Positions 1 to 10,975 of a DNA stretch of 64,000 nt are shown one piece after another. Under the pieces are notes generated by a model, which worked only from the letters and a program-made list of their open reading frames with translations, was not told where the DNA came from and did not search any database. Within the stretch, counting starts at the first letter, position 1; each line of letters starts with the position of its first letter. The stretch is from Bettongia penicillata ogilbyi (lineage: Eukaryota; Chordata; Mammalia; Diprotodontia; Potoroidae). The DNA is taken from NCBI GenBank assembly GCA_023548195.1, contig JAJHZJ010000220.1, positions 2,852,370 through 2,916,369 on the forward strand, in the 5' to 3' direction. The translations under genes were made by a program, and so were the position numbers.

Positions 1-750
1 TGCATATTTTGTGTGTATCAAAAGAAAAATCCACTTAAGTTAAAGGTCCATTTCCTTCTTTAATTCAGTTTCTCAAATGTGTTAAAAGCAATTTGGGGAA
101 AAAGACAATAAATTAGAATTTGGTAAATAAAATCCTTAAGTTACCATATTTAAGTTACTGATTTTTAAATAAAGAATCATAGAAGAACAAGTGTGGATAT
201 ATTTCTACACTGAAAGTGAAATACATGGCGGGGTAACAACAAAGGACTTCTATTTTTCAGTGTTCTCACCTCTTCCTTGCCAATGGCTGAAATAAGTTGC
301 ATCAGCCAGAATAGCAATGTTTGTGGCTTTTAGATGTATATGTAACATTAATTTGGACAGATGAGGAAGGAGATCTTATTTCTCTCTGCAGAAAAAGAAT
401 CTAACATTGCTTTTACTTTCATATCTCAGAAGCCAATGATATGCCAAAACCCAAACTAAACAAACAAATCCCACACTGCTAAAAATGGCTTCCTTATTGA
501 TTCTTTTGATTGTCTCTTAGAACAAAATATCTGCTCATAACTGTATAGTTTGTGTTAATAATTCTACTATATTGGAAATTATGTTGAGGTAACATTGGAT
601 TTTGGGTTTTTTTTGCAGAGAGTGGTGCCAGGTGGAAGCCAAAAGCCAGACGTGATTAGAAGATAGGAAAAGTAGTCATTTGCATATAGTGAGACCACAA
701 ACTTTACTAGATTTGGATAATATATACAGGTAAACTAACCACTCTGGGGA
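1..750. other. AT-rich intergenic DNA, no feature recognised
   Basis: I find no long open frame, no splice-bounded open segment and no repeat I can name. Short A/T runs dominate. Diverged old repeats cannot be excluded by eye. Confidence 0.5.
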
Positions 751-996
751 AGGTAGTTGGCACAGGAGATAGAATGCTGAGCCTGGAGTCAGGAAGATTC
801 CTCTTCCTAAGTTCAAACCTGGCCTTAGACACTAGCTATGTGATCTTGGGTAAGTTATTTAAATCTCTTTGTTCCAGTTTTCTCAACTGTAAAATGAGCT
901 GGAGAAGGAAATAGCAAAGTAATCCTTTATCTTTTCCAAGAAAACTTCAAATGGGGTCACGAAGAGTCAGATTCAGCAGCAGCAACAACAATAACC
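751..996 (+). mobile_element. tRNA-derived SINE, marsupial MAR1 type
   Basis: A tRNA-like head carries a pol III B-box-like 'gttcaaacct' near 811-820. It is followed by the SINE core 'aaatgagctggagaagg' and the tail 'gaagagtcag', and ends in a CAA-rich stretch. This is the layout of the L1-mobilised MAR1-type SINEs abundant in marsupials. It is non-coding. Many substitutions relative to the other three copies in the window suggest an old, inactive insertion. Confidence 0.85.
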
Positions 997-1148
997 CCAA
1001 TGTCTTTGTTTCCTGTTCTTTCACATTAAAAAAATATTAAATTTTTTATTAAATACCAAGAGGTTCTCTGAAATATTTATTTATGAATTCAGAAAGCAGT
1101 AAGGTTTATAATGCGGCTACAACTATATCATTGCCTAAATCTTTTTAA

Positions 1149-1382
1149 GGCAGCTAGGATGTGCAGTGGATAGAGTGTCTGGCTATGAGTTAGGAATTCT
1201 CATGTTCCTGAGTTCAAATTTGATCTCTATACTTACTAGCTATGTGACCTTGGTCAAGTCACTGTTTGCATCAGTTTTCTATAAAATGAGCTGGAGTAGG
1301 AAATGCTAACCATTTATGAAACTTTGCCAAGAAAACTCCACAGTGCATCAGAAAGAGTTAGACAAGACTGAACAAGAACAAA
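1149..1382 (+). mobile_element. tRNA-derived SINE, marsupial MAR1 type
   Basis: It starts with the family head 'ggcagctagga', has a B-box-like 'gagttcaaatt', and runs through 'aaaatgagctggag' to a tail 'agagttagacaagactgaa'. It has the same orientation as the SINE about 150 bp upstream, and both are diverged. Parts of the middle are shortened. Confidence 0.85.
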
Positions 1383-1995
1383 TGTATATTTTTTGGATTT
1401 TGTATTTTTTGTAACTGATTACACTAATGTTATTAATATACATACAACGCAAGTACAACACAAAAATTACAGTTCACTTTCCTTTGTACGTGATAAGCAT
1501 TTTCTTGAGATCTTTTCAGTATTTTTTTTCATTTTCTAATGTCTTTCATTCCTGCTCCTCTCACCTCCTACCCTCTCAAAACTCTCCAATGGAATCTTTC
1601 CTCATAATAAAGAAATGCAGCTATTCAAAACAAACCAATAACTTTCCTATTGGACTTTATTGTTCACAGAATACCTTTTTTCTCCCAATGCCTTCGGAGA
1701 AATAAAGTGTGAGCATTATTCTCTCTGTTTGATGCAGGGGAAACCTGAGCTTCAGAAAGTTAAATTTGTTCAAAGATGGTAAGTGGTACATACACACTTT
1801 CCACTCTTCCATGATAACTCTACATTTCAAAAATCATAGTAATATGCAAAATTTGTAGCTTTCTTCCAAAATATCCTTGTTCCAGTGCTTAATCCTTGTA
1901 TGAAAAGGATGTTGGATTTTCAAAGGCCTTGTCACTTAATTGAGAATTTTAGTTATTCTTTATTGCCAGATAGTTTCCAAATGTGAGCCTGTGTT

Positions 1996-1998
<3 letters not shown>

Positions 1999-2041
<43 letters not shown>
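1999..2041. repeat. (TG)n microsatellite
   Basis: About 20 uninterrupted TG units end in a short GCGC. Nothing recognisable flanks it. Confidence 0.95.
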
Positions 2042-2042
<1 letters not shown>

Positions 2043-2209
2043 TTTTCTGAGAAATAGCCTAGTTAGTTTTGTTACAGGTTATCACTAGGTTGGTGATTGG
2101 ATGTTAGATTATTTTTTTTTTAGTTACTGAAAATACCAAGGTATTGTACTAAGAGTTTTTGTGCTACTTCTTAGTGGATTGCATGTGCATGAAATCATAG
2201 ACATTTGCA

Positions 2210-2330
2210 ATGTTAAAGATTAGATTGAGGCTTACACAGCAGTATGCTCAAAAGAACTTCTGAAGCACATAGCAAGATTATTATCCACATGTTACAAGTG
2301 AGGAAACTAAGCTTGTCTCCTCAATTTGTT
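2210..2330 (+). mobile_element. MIR/THER-like SINE fragment
   Basis: The conserved MIR-type string 'gtgaggaaactaagc' lies in an otherwise highly diverged context. MIR-class SINEs are old in all therians. Assignment rests on this short core only. Confidence 0.45.
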
Positions 2331-2963
2331 ATTTTATTCCGGTCTCTGATGAAGGGATGCCTTTTTCCTTGCCAAAGCCATTGCCTTGACAAGCATTTTA
2401 TAGTGGGTGTATAAAAACCTTGTGCTTCCAAATTTCCTTTCCATTACATTTGAAGATTTTTGACTACTTACACAATTTATTGTTTGTAATTGTAGTTGTT
2501 ATTTTTAAACACAATGTGTCTTGGAGTTTGATATTTTATTTTTTTCCATCCTTTCCTTTTGTCATAAGGCAATCTGTGAATTCTTTTGACTGGGACTTCA
2601 CATTGTGTCTTCAGAATGCAGGAGCAGTTTTCTTGTATAATACATTGCATCAGATTGTTCAGAAATTTTAAAAATTTATTTCTTACATTCTTCTGAGAAA
2701 TCTCTGCTTTTAAGTTGTTTGTTCATATTCTATATTCAAATCTTTGAAATTAATGGTTTTTGCTTTTGTGAAGATCTTGCATTTTTTTATCCTAAATTTT
2801 ATGACTTCTACTTTTCTGTCATATAGCCTTTCACTACTGAACCATTGTACCCCTAATCTATTGTTCTCTTAAAGCGTCATGAAATCATAGATTCAAGATT
2901 TCCTCTTTGACTAAATATGTCTTCATTTTTAGTAATAACTTCTCTTAAGATTATTTATTTTTT

Positions 2964-4045
2964 GGAGGTAGAGGGCAGAGAAAAGATGGCAGAGTAGAAG
3001 CAGGGACCCACTTACCTGCTTCCCACAAACCCCTGAATATACTTGTAAAAATAACTAAATAAATTCCAGAGCAGTAGAAGCCACAAAATGACAGAGGTAA
3101 ACAGTTTCCCAGCCAAAGACGATCTTGAAGGCTGACAGGAAGAGTTTATTGCACCAAGCTCAGAGCAGAGTACAGCCCAGTGAGGGATGAGTCTGCACAA
3201 ATAAGACTGGAGCAGGCCTCAGGGCACTGAATCACTGGCAGGTGTAGCAGTTTCCAGACTTCTCAGCCCGGAAATGCCAAAGACAGCTCCAAACATCAGT
3301 GAGAAAATTTGCTCACCTGGGAGAAAGGGAAGCATAGTCAGGCCACTGTGACAGGAGTGGCTACTTCTGGAGCTCTCAGTCTACAGATGGTGGAGGAATC
3401 AGACAGCTGATCTGAGTCACATACCTGGGTAGCAGTCCTGAGGCAAGTTCTTGCAGGGTGGAGCTGGTGGCAGCAGTGGAGAGGGAATTTTACTCTCAAT
3501 TCCAGGAAACAAAAGAGTGTTTTTGGCTATTCACAGACAAGAGTATAGGCCAGGAGAGGAGTTAACACCTCTCCTTTGAGTATATCATTTTGGAGAAACT
3601 GAGGACTTGCAGGTCTCTAGAGATATCTCAGAGAGTAGCTACACAAAACATCTGAAACATAGTGCAAAACACGCTCTAAATAAGAAAGAGCTCAAAACTC
3701 AAGTAATTGACTGGGAAAATGTCCAAACAGAGGGGAAAAATAAAACTACAGAATGTAACTTTCTTGCTGAAAAGATATTTTCTTATGTCCTTTCAGATGA
3801 GGAAAATCTAAGTATACAACCAGAGGAAGACAGCAAGGTTAGGGCTTCTAAATGCAATGCTTCCAAGAAAAATATGAATTGGTTCAATGCCATGGAACAA
3901 CTCAAAAAAGATTTTGAAAATCAAGTAAGAGAAGCAGAGGAAAAAATAGAAAGAGAAATGAGACTGATGCCAGAAAATCAAGAAAAATGAGTGAACCTCC
4001 GGCTAATGGAGACCCAAAAAATGCTGAAAAAAATAACACCTCCTT
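2964..4045 (+). mobile_element. HAL1/L1 5' fragment (5'UTR plus start of ORF1)
   Basis: The piece opens with 'aaaagatggcagagtagaag', the same 5' end as the HAL1 copies elsewhere in this window. It runs through a GC-richer 5'UTR and enters ORF1. It stops abruptly after the coiled-coil start ('cccaaaaaatgctgaaaaaa'), where a different L1 5'UTR begins. The rest of ORF1 and the 3'UTR are missing. It is truncated at the 3' side, which is unusual for a retrotransposition product and implies later deletion or recombination. Confidence 0.8.
3719..4045 (+). pseudogene. HAL1/L1 ORF1 N-terminal remnant
   Basis: ORF1p is an RNA-binding trimeric coiled-coil chaperone of L1-type elements. The ATG at 3719 fits the start used by the other copies, but the frame shifts within about 20 bases. 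The frame open to 3990 shows the family's acidic N-terminal segment ('LSDEEN') and early coiled coil ('MEQLKKDFENQVREAEEK'). It lacks the RRM and C-terminal domain entirely. Non-functional. Confidence 0.75.
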
Positions 4046-4049
4046 TCAA

Positions 4050-4835
4050 TTCTGGAAGTCAAGATGGTGGAGTGATTGGTAATTGCTATTTCCATCCCTT
4101 TGTTGACCTTGGTGGGTCTGGAGAATATCTCCCTGGGAAAAACCCTGTAACAGTAGGGGAAGCAAAAGGGGTAAACAGTCTCTTAGTCCATGGGGCTAGG
4201 AAAATCGCTAAGGAGGGTCCTTCTTATTGTGACTGAAGGGGACCAGTACAGCATCAGAGCTGTCACAGACAACATCACCTCAGCAAATCTGGAAAAGTTC
4301 TTGAGGGCCAGGGGGGTAATGTCAGCTACCACAAACACCAGGAACCCAGGCATGCCTCAGCACTTCAAGGGAGTTGGGAAGATGCTAGCAAAGACAAGAT
4401 CATCAACTGCTGATCTTACCTATGCTCTAGCTCAGTAGAAGAGACCTCGTGTCCAGACCATTCCACCCCCACAGTTAATAAGCTAGCTCCAGGATAACTG
4501 TGAGGAAACCCAAAAAGAGCTAACCATGCCTCTGCTTTTTTTTTTTATCATATCAACAACAAATCTAACAGAAACCACATGATAATCTCAACAGATTCAG
4601 CAAAAGCTTTTCACAAAATACTACACCCCTACCTATTTTAAAGACTGGAGAGCACAGGAATAAAAGGAACTTTCCATAAAATAATAAATAGTATCTACTA
4701 AAACCTTCAACAAGCATTATATACAATGGAGATAAGCTAAATGTATTTCCAATAAGATCAGGGGTGAAACAAGGATGTCCATTATCACCACTGTTATTCA
4801 ATATGGTACTAGAAATGTTAGCTATAGCTAACCCC
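4050..4835 (+). mobile_element. internally deleted L1: 5'UTR joined to reverse-transcriptase segment
   Basis: From 'aagatggtgg' at 4061 to about 4540 the sequence matches, in opposite orientation, the 5'UTR near 9530-10045. After a T-run (about 4539-4549) it jumps straight into the ORF2 reverse-transcriptase core, with the translated motif [11 protein letters not shown] near 4760-4795. ORF1, the endonuclease and the start of the RT are missing. At 4835 it abuts the minus-strand L1 tail to tail. Confidence 0.75.
4545..4835. repeat. left arm of inverted repeat (L1 RT sequence)
   Basis: This arm is the reverse complement of about 5266-5545 with roughly 80-90% identity by eye; the part nearest the spacer is the best matched. 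The two arms come from the same part of L1 ORF2 in opposite orientation. The spacer is about 430 bp. A transcript across both arms could fold back. Confidence 0.8.
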
Positions 4836-5750
4836 AAAGCTGGGGTCTTGGATTCATCAAAGATTACGTTGCTATATTCATTTCCTACTGTGTCTTGAGT
4901 ATGTTGCCTATTTTTGATAATTTGCTGCTTTATAATACAATTTGAGATTGGTAGCTCTAGGTTACCTTCCCTAGCATTTCTTTTCATTAGTCTCCTTGGA
5001 TCTTTTGTTCTTCCAGATGAAATTTGATACTACTTTTTCCAACTCTAGAAAATAATTATCTGATAGTTTATTAGGTATGGCACTAAATAAGTGAGTTTAT
5101 TTTGTAACTTGCAACTTTGCCAAAGCTGTTTAATATTTCCAGTAGATTTTTACTTGAATCTCTAGAATTCTCTGAGTATATAATCATAACATCTGCAAAG
5201 AGTGATAACTTAGTTTCTTCTTTGCCTATTCTAATTCCTTCAATTTCTTTATCTTGGCTAATTGCTATAGCTAACATTTCTAGTACCATATTGAATAATA
5301 GTGGTGATAATGGACATCCTTTTTCACCCCTGATCTTATTGGAAATGCATGTAGCTTATCACCATTGCACATGATGCTTGCAGAAGGTTTTAGTTAGATA
5401 CTGCTTATTATTTTGTGGCAAGTTCCCTTTATTCCTACACTCTGCAGTGTGTTTAATGTGAATGGGTGTTGTATTTTGTCAAAATCTTTTTCTGCCTCTC
5501 TTGAGATAATCACGTGGTTTCTGTTAGTTTTGTTGTTAATATAATATGGTAGATAATGCTAATAGTTTTCCTAATATTTAACTGGCTCTGCATTACAGGT
5601 ATGAATCCTACCTGACAATAATGTATTATTCTAGTGAAAAGTTGCTGCATTCGTTTTGCTAAAATCTTATTCAAAATTTTGCATCTATATTCATTAGAGA
5701 AATTGGTCTATAATTTTCTTTCTCTGTTTTGATTCTTCCCAGTTTAGGTG
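4836..5750 (-). pseudogene. L1 ORF2 remnant: reverse transcriptase core and downstream part
   Basis: In an L1, ORF2p nicks DNA and reverse-transcribes the element's RNA. The block at 5083-5289 reads FADVMIIY where the family has the catalytic FADDM, so one of the two catalytic aspartates is lost (V for D). It is followed by the conserved [19 protein letters not shown] segment. Downstream, 4840-4987 carries the 'IFDESKTPA' region of the C-terminal part. The frame is broken in several places. Confidence 0.8.
5266..5545. repeat. right arm of inverted repeat (L1 RT sequence)
   Basis: Partner of 4545-4835. Both arms share, in opposite orientation, 'attatcaccact' and the AATAAGATCAGGGGTGAAA block. 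Belongs to the minus-strand L1. Confidence 0.8.
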
Positions 5751-5755
5751 TCATA

Positions 5756-5813
5756 AACATATTGGTAAAATAAAAAGAATTTTATAGGAATACTTCTTCA
5801 CCAATTTCCCCAA

Positions 5814-5884
<71 letters not shown>

Positions 5885-6965
5885 AATTAGAATTAGTTTT
5901 TCTTGTAAAATTTGAAAAAATTAACTTGCAAATCCATCTAACACCGGAGACTTCCCCTAAAGATTTCATTGATTGTTCAATTTGTTTTTCTGAGATGGAG
6001 TTATTTATATGTTTCACTTCCTCTTCTATCAGTCTGGGTAATTTATATATTTTAAAAATATTTATCCACTGCAATTACATTGTTAAATTTATGGACATAC
6101 AGTTGGGAAAAGTAATTCTAATTATTATTTTAATGTCTTCCTCATTGGAGTTGAATGCACTCTTTTCATTTTGATATTGGTAATTTAGTATTTTTCTTTC
6201 TTTTTTTAAAAATCAAATTGACCAAAGGTTTATCATTTTTTGTTTTTCTCATAAAACCAAACTTTAGTTGGTTTTGTCCGTTCCTTGATTAGGTATCAAA
6301 ACTATATTTTTATCATAAAAAAATTTGGGAAGATTCTTTCTTCCTCAGTTTTCAAAAATTGTCTATATAGTATTGGAATTAGCTGTTCTTTAAATGTTTG
6401 ATGGAATTCACTTGTTAATCCATCCGGCCCTGGGTATTTTTTCCTAGGGACTTCATTGATGGCTTGTTCAATGTCTTTTTCTGAGATGGCATTGTTTAAG
6501 TATTCAACTTCCTCTTCTATTAATATGCGCAGTTTTTATTTTTTAACACACTCATCCATCTAATTCAGATTGCCGAATTTATGGACATTGAGTTGGGCAA
6601 AGTAATTTCTCATTATTTTTTGAATTTCCTCCTCTTTGGAGTTGAATTTATCCTTTTCATATTGATATTGGTAATGTGGTATTCTTCTTTCTTTTTTTTT
6701 AAGTCAATTTGACCAAAAATTTATCATTTTTTTGTATTTTTTTTTTCACAAAACCAAACTTTAGTTTGTTTGTCTCTTCCTGGCTTAGGTATCAAAACCA
6801 TATTTGCATCATAAAATGAATTTGGGAGGACTCCTTCTTCCCCAATTTTTGAGTTCTCCTTTTCATATTTGATATTAGTAATTTGATTTTCTTCTTTCTT
6901 TTTTAATCAAATTGACCAAAACTTTATCAATGTTATTAGTTTTTTTTCAAAAAAAATATTGGTTT
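5756..6965 (-). repeat. about 500-bp tandem repeat inside L1 ORF2 (2.4 copies)
   Basis: The same ORF2 stretch occurs three times head to tail, starting at 5756, 6291 and 6787 (each begins 'aggt(a/g)tca'). The first two junctions fall at the same spot, just after 'ccaaactttagtt'. The first unit is lengthened by a TG/TA microsatellite. The third lacks about 295 bp in its middle. The other minus L1 in this window (10.5-14 kb) has the stretch only once, so this is a local tandem duplication, not the family's normal structure. Confidence 0.85.
5814..5885. repeat. (TG)n(TA)n(TG)n microsatellite
   Basis: Two TG blocks are separated by a short ATATATAT. It lies inside the first unit of the ORF2 tandem repeat and is absent from the other units, so it expanded after the duplication or was lost from them. 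Confidence 0.9.
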
Positions 6966-7193
6966 TATTTATTAATTCAAAAGTTTTCTTAATTTCAATT
7001 TTATTCATGTAGGCATTCAAAGATATAGAACTTTCCCTAAGAACTGCTTTTGCTGTAGGTTGTCTCATTATTGTCATTCCCTTGAATGAAATTGTTGATT
7101 GTTTCCATGATTTGTTGTGTAACCCACTCCTGTTTTAGGATTAGATTGTTTTGTGTCCATTTAAGTTTTGGTTAACCTTTTCATGGCCTTTTA

Positions 7194-7900
7194 TTACATA
7201 TAATTTTTTATTGCATTATGATCTGAGAAGGATCCTTTGACAATCTCTGTCTTTCTGCACTGGATTGTGAGGTTTTTATGTCCTAGAACAGGGTCAATTT
7301 TTTTATATGTGAGATGTACTGCTGAGAAAAAAGGTACTTTCTTTCTATTCTCAGTCAATTTTCTCCAGAGATCTATCATATCTACCTTATCCAGAGTTTT
7401 ATCTACCTCTTTAAGTTCTTTCTTGTTTATATTGAGGTCAAATTTATCAAATTCAGAGAGGGGGAGTTTGAGGTACCCCACTAGTATAGTTTTATTGTCT
7501 GTTTCTTCCCTCAACTCCCCCAACCTCTCCTCTAAGAATTTAGATGCTATACCACTTGGACCATACATGTTTAGTAATGATATTGCTTCATTGTCTATTG
7601 TGTCTTTTAGCAGGATATAGTTTCCTTCTTATCTCTTTTGATTCGCTCTATTTCAGTTTTTGCTTTATCTGTGATTAAGATTGCTACACCTGCTTTTCTT
7701 ACATCAGCTCAGGTACAGTATATTCTGCTCCAACTTTTTACCTTTACCCTGTATGTATCCGCTAGTTTCAAATTCATGTCTGGTAAAATACATGATATGG
7801 GATTATGAATTTTAATCCATTCTATCTGTTCCATTCTATGAGTTTATTCCATTCACATTCACAGTTATAATTACAATCTGTGCCTTTCTCTTCATCCTCT
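7194..7900 (-). pseudogene. L1 ORF2 remnant: endonuclease domain
   Basis: The APE-type endonuclease makes the first-strand nick at the target. The frame at 7194-7568 is open for 124 codons. It shows the C-terminal half: 'LDKVDMIDLWRKL', then a HxxxxKIDxxLGH-like segment ('YKKIDPVLGHKNL'), then the catalytic SDH motif in 'FSDHNAIKN'. The N-terminal half to about 7900 ('ITVNVNGINS') is recognisable only across several stops. Confidence 0.8.
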
Positions 7901-8470
7901 TTCCCACCATTTGTGTTTTTGGTTCTCCCTTCTCCCTTTCCCTCCTTAATAGAGTTTTTACTTTTCATCACCACCTCCTGCAATCTTCCCTTCCTTCTTT
8001 CAACCCCCCCTCCATTTTACTCCCTTTTCCCCTTACTACTTCTTCCATCCCTTTTAGCTTCCCCTCCACTTTCTTACCCCTTCCCTTCCTACTGCCTATA
8101 GAGGTAGTTAGATTTTTATACTTAAGTTTGTTGTTCCCTCCTTGAAATAAATCAGATGAGAGTACCTTTCAAACAATGCTTATCCTTCTCCCCTCTTTTC
8201 TTCTACTATAATTTTGTATTTCTTCCTGTGATATAATTTACCATTTTCTGCTTCCTCCTTTTCACATCTTCTGTTACAATCCCTTCACATGCTTAAATCA
8301 CATATTTATCATCATATCATTTACTTTATACTCGTTCCCTCTTTGTATATCTCAGTCATATTTCATAATAGATGTGCAATTCTCAAGATAATCAAGTATC
8401 ATCTTCCCTTATAGGAATGTAAACCATTGCTCTAAATTGAGAAACAAATTTTCCTTTTTCCCTGTTTACC
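7900..8470 (-). other. L1 inter-ORF region, pyrimidine-rich on the plus strand
   Basis: This stretch lies between ORF2 and ORF1 of the minus-strand L1 and is dominated by C/T tracts (G/A on the coding strand). The chance frame at 7880-8101 is all S/F/P/L and is not a gene. A matching pyrimidine-rich stretch follows the endonuclease of the second L1 at 15.05-15.4 kb. Confidence 0.65.
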
Positions 8471-8473
8471 TTT

Positions 8474-9530
8474 TTATGCCTCTCTTGAGACCAATTTTCT
8501 ATTGAGTTCTGGCCTTTTTGTCAGGAAGGTCAGGAAATTCCTAATTTCTTTGAATGTCCATCTCCTTGCCTGAAATGTTTTGTTGAACTTTGCTAGGTAA
8601 TTGATCCTTGGTTGTAGGCCCTGGTCCTTTGCCTTACAAAATATCATGTTCCAAATTCTTTGATCTTTTAATGTAGAAGTCACAAGATCTTGGGTCATCC
8701 TCACTGTAGCTCCTCAATATTTGAATGGTTTCTTTCTGGCTGCCTGTTGTATTTTCACCTTAATATGATAGTTCTGGAATTTGGCACCAATATTTCCTGG
8801 TGTTTTTAGTTTGGGATCTCTTTCGGGAGGTGAGCAGTGGATTCCTTTTATGACCATTTTGCCCTCTGGATGTAGCACTTCTGGGAAGTTTTCCTTGATG
8901 ATTTGTTGGAAGACACTCTCCAGACATTTTTTTCATCATGGCTTTTTGGTACACCAATAATTCTTAAATTTTCTCTCCTGCATCTATTTTCCAAGTCAGT
9001 TGTTTTTCAAATTAGATAATTTATATTTTCTTCTATATTTTCATTCTTTAGATCTTATTTGACTGATTCTTAATGTCTCATGAGTCATTCATTTCTACTT
9101 GCCCAATTCTAATTTTTATCTAATTGTTTTCTTCAGTTATCTTTTGCATCTCTTTTTCCAGCTGTCCAATTATTCCTTTTAAGGAATTATTTTCCCCCCA
9201 TTTAGTTTTTGTACTGCCTTTTGCATTTGTCCAATTTTCTTAGTTAGGTTTTGTGTTTCCTTTTCCATTTTTTTCAATTTTCCTTTCTATATAGATGTTT
9301 TCTACATTTAATTATTTTTCATATTTTTAAAATCATTGGCCCATTTCCTTCTTCAACTGTTCCAGGACAGCTGTTTGTGCATGTGAGCACTTAATAGTCC
9401 CTTTTGAAGTTTCAAATGGGAGTACAGTCTCAGTATTGACCTCTTTAGTATTCTTCCTTTTGTCCTTGTCCCTATAGAAAGATTCCATGTTGTTTTTTTT
9501 CAGCCTTGCTTTGCTTTTTCTTGCTCATAA
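8474..9530 (-). pseudogene. L1 ORF1 remnant
   Basis: The C-terminal domain is clear at 8474-8704 ('MTQDLVTSTLKDQRIWNMIF' then 'LQPRINYLAKFNK', the counterpart of the family's YPAKLS-type motif). An RRM-to-CTD linker follows at 8760-8957 in another frame. Coiled-coil sequence continues to about 9530. Multiple frameshifts. It is more distant from the HAL1 ORF1 copies than they are from each other. Confidence 0.8.
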
Positions 9531-9539
9531 TGGTGATTT

Positions 9540-10448
9540 GTGTCGTGGATTCTGGTTCTTTCAGTTAAAATTTGCAGAACTTGGTGTTGAGTTGACTGGT
9601 GTGAAAAAGTGAAGGGCAGGTGCCTTTTCATCTTTTTGTTTTTTGTTTCCCAGGTCAGCCTTGCGGCTAGCTTGTTAAGTGTCGGGGAGGGGTGTTTTTG
9701 TCATGGGAGATCTCAGCTGAGCTGAAGCAAAGGCAAGTTCAGGGATGGGTTGGTGATCCATGCCACCCTATTGTCTTCCCATTTCCCCTGGAGCAGTGAG
9801 GCACACCTGTGTCCTAGTGAGAGTTTCCACCTCCCCTGGAGCTCCTCTCTTCCTGGTTCACTTCTGCCACAGTAAGAGGAATCCCTTTTAGCTATTTTCC
9901 TACCTCAGGTGTTATGAGACTGATCTTTCACCTGTTCCCACTGATCCAGAATTTTTCTGGGGAAATATTTTCTGATTCTATCAAGGTCAACAAGGGAGGA
10001 GAGAGTATTTACCCATCACTCCACCATTTTGTTTCCTAGAAGTTCAAGTAGGTGACTGAGAGATGTTTAATCTACTGGCTGAAAGTCTCAGGAGCTGCTG
10101 CAGCTGACATCTAGGGCTCAGCAGCTGTTGCTAGCTTAACTTCATTGGTCTCCCACCCTGCACTGTCACTCCTCTATTTTGCCTACTGCTGCCTCAGGAC
10201 TCTCTGGGGCTTTCCTCCTCTTCTGATCTGGATGCATTGTGCTGTGTACTGTGGGCTCACTCCTGTGCAACACATCCTTCCCATAGACCTTGCAGGCTGT
10301 CCTAGGCTATGAATCTGCCACAATCTGTCTCCGATTGGATTCTGTACCTCCCAAATTTGATCAGATTCTCTTTTTAGAGCTATCTGAAGGAATTTGTCTA
10401 CTAGCTTAGGTAAGCAGTTGCTGTCATGCCTCCATCTTGGCTCTGCCT
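9540..10448 (-). mobile_element. L1 5'UTR sequences (two different types back to back)
   Basis: 9540-10045 is the 5'UTR matching 4050-4540 on the other strand. 10046-10448 is a second, unrelated-looking 5'UTR that ends, in its own sense, with the usual CCAAGATGG start (plus-strand 'ccatcttgg' at 10432-10440). Either two elements are fused or the L1 carried a composite promoter region. Confidence 0.6.
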
Positions 10449-10451
10449 ACC

Positions 10452-10975
10452 ACTCATTATTTTAAGGATGGTTCCATTTATTCATGTGCTCTCCAGTGCT
10501 TTCAGTAGGAAGGACTGTTGGATTTTGTCAAAAACTTTTTCTGCATCTACTGAGATAATCATTTGGTTTCTGTTAGTATTGTTATTAATATGATCAATGA
10601 CACTGATTGATTTCCTGATATTGAAACAGCCCTGCATTCCTAGTATAAAATCTAAAAGAAAAATGTATTATTCTCATGGTAAGTTACTGTATTCTTTTTG
10701 CTAGTGTCTTATTTAAAATTTTTGCATCTATATTCATTAGGGAAATTGGTCTATAACTTCTTTCTCTTTTGGCTCTTTGAGTATAGGTATCAGAACCAAA
10801 TTTCTATACTAAAGAATTTGGTAGGAATCCTTCATCATTAATTTTTCCAAAAAATATATATAGCATTGGAATTAATTTTTCTTATAATGCTTGATAGAAT
10901 TCACTTGCAAATCCATCTGACACTGGAGATTTTTCCTAGGGATTTCATTGGTACTGTGTCCAACTAATTTTTCTT
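10452..10975 (-). mobile_element. second L1, 3' portion (reverse transcriptase part), left of HAL1-A
   Basis: This is ORF2 sequence in minus orientation, parallel to 5480-5990 of the first L1. It covers the RT region with the usual 'gcatctatattcattaggg' landmark near 10726-10744. The element is cut at about 10975 by HAL1-A and resumes at 13710. It has no 3'UTR or tail on its left side, so it is truncated there. Confidence 0.85.

Larger units (their letters stand above)
1383..2963. other. intergenic, AT-rich, no gene seen
   Basis: It holds a TG microsatellite and one MIR-like fragment, listed separately. Open frames of 80-90 codons in the T-rich parts (for example 1427-1705 and 2420-2671) have the biased F/S/L composition of chance translation of T-rich DNA and no recognisable domain. 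The T-rich part after 2400 may be very old L1 sequence, but I cannot show that. Confidence 0.5.
4836..10045 (-). mobile_element. L1 retrotransposon, nearly complete but decayed
   Basis: Read from right to left the parts are in normal L1 order: 5'UTR (about 10045-9540), ORF1 (about 9530-8474), a pyrimidine-rich (plus strand) inter-ORF stretch, ORF2 endonuclease (about 7900-7194), the middle of ORF2 with a tandem repeat (6965-5756), and reverse transcriptase (to about 5000). The C-terminal part of ORF2 ends abruptly at 4836 with no poly(A) tail and no 3'UTR. Stops and frameshifts are everywhere, so it cannot be active. The missing 3' end and the abutting plus-strand L1 point to a rearrangement after insertion. 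Confidence 0.85.

Noticed and set aside
1427..2671. Open frames of 80-90 codons in T-rich DNA (1427-1705, 2420-2671)
   Set aside because: Composition is that of translated T-rich sequence (F, S, L, I). No domain, no flanking splice sites, and neighbouring chance frames of the same kind occur all over the window.
4565..4987. 140-codon minus-strand frame as a novel gene
   Set aside because: It runs from L1 ORF2 C-terminal sequence across the inversion junction at 4835 into antisense RT sequence. It is a by-product of the rearrangement.
7880..8101. Serine/proline-rich open frame
   Set aside because: It is the antisense of a purine-rich L1 inter-ORF stretch.
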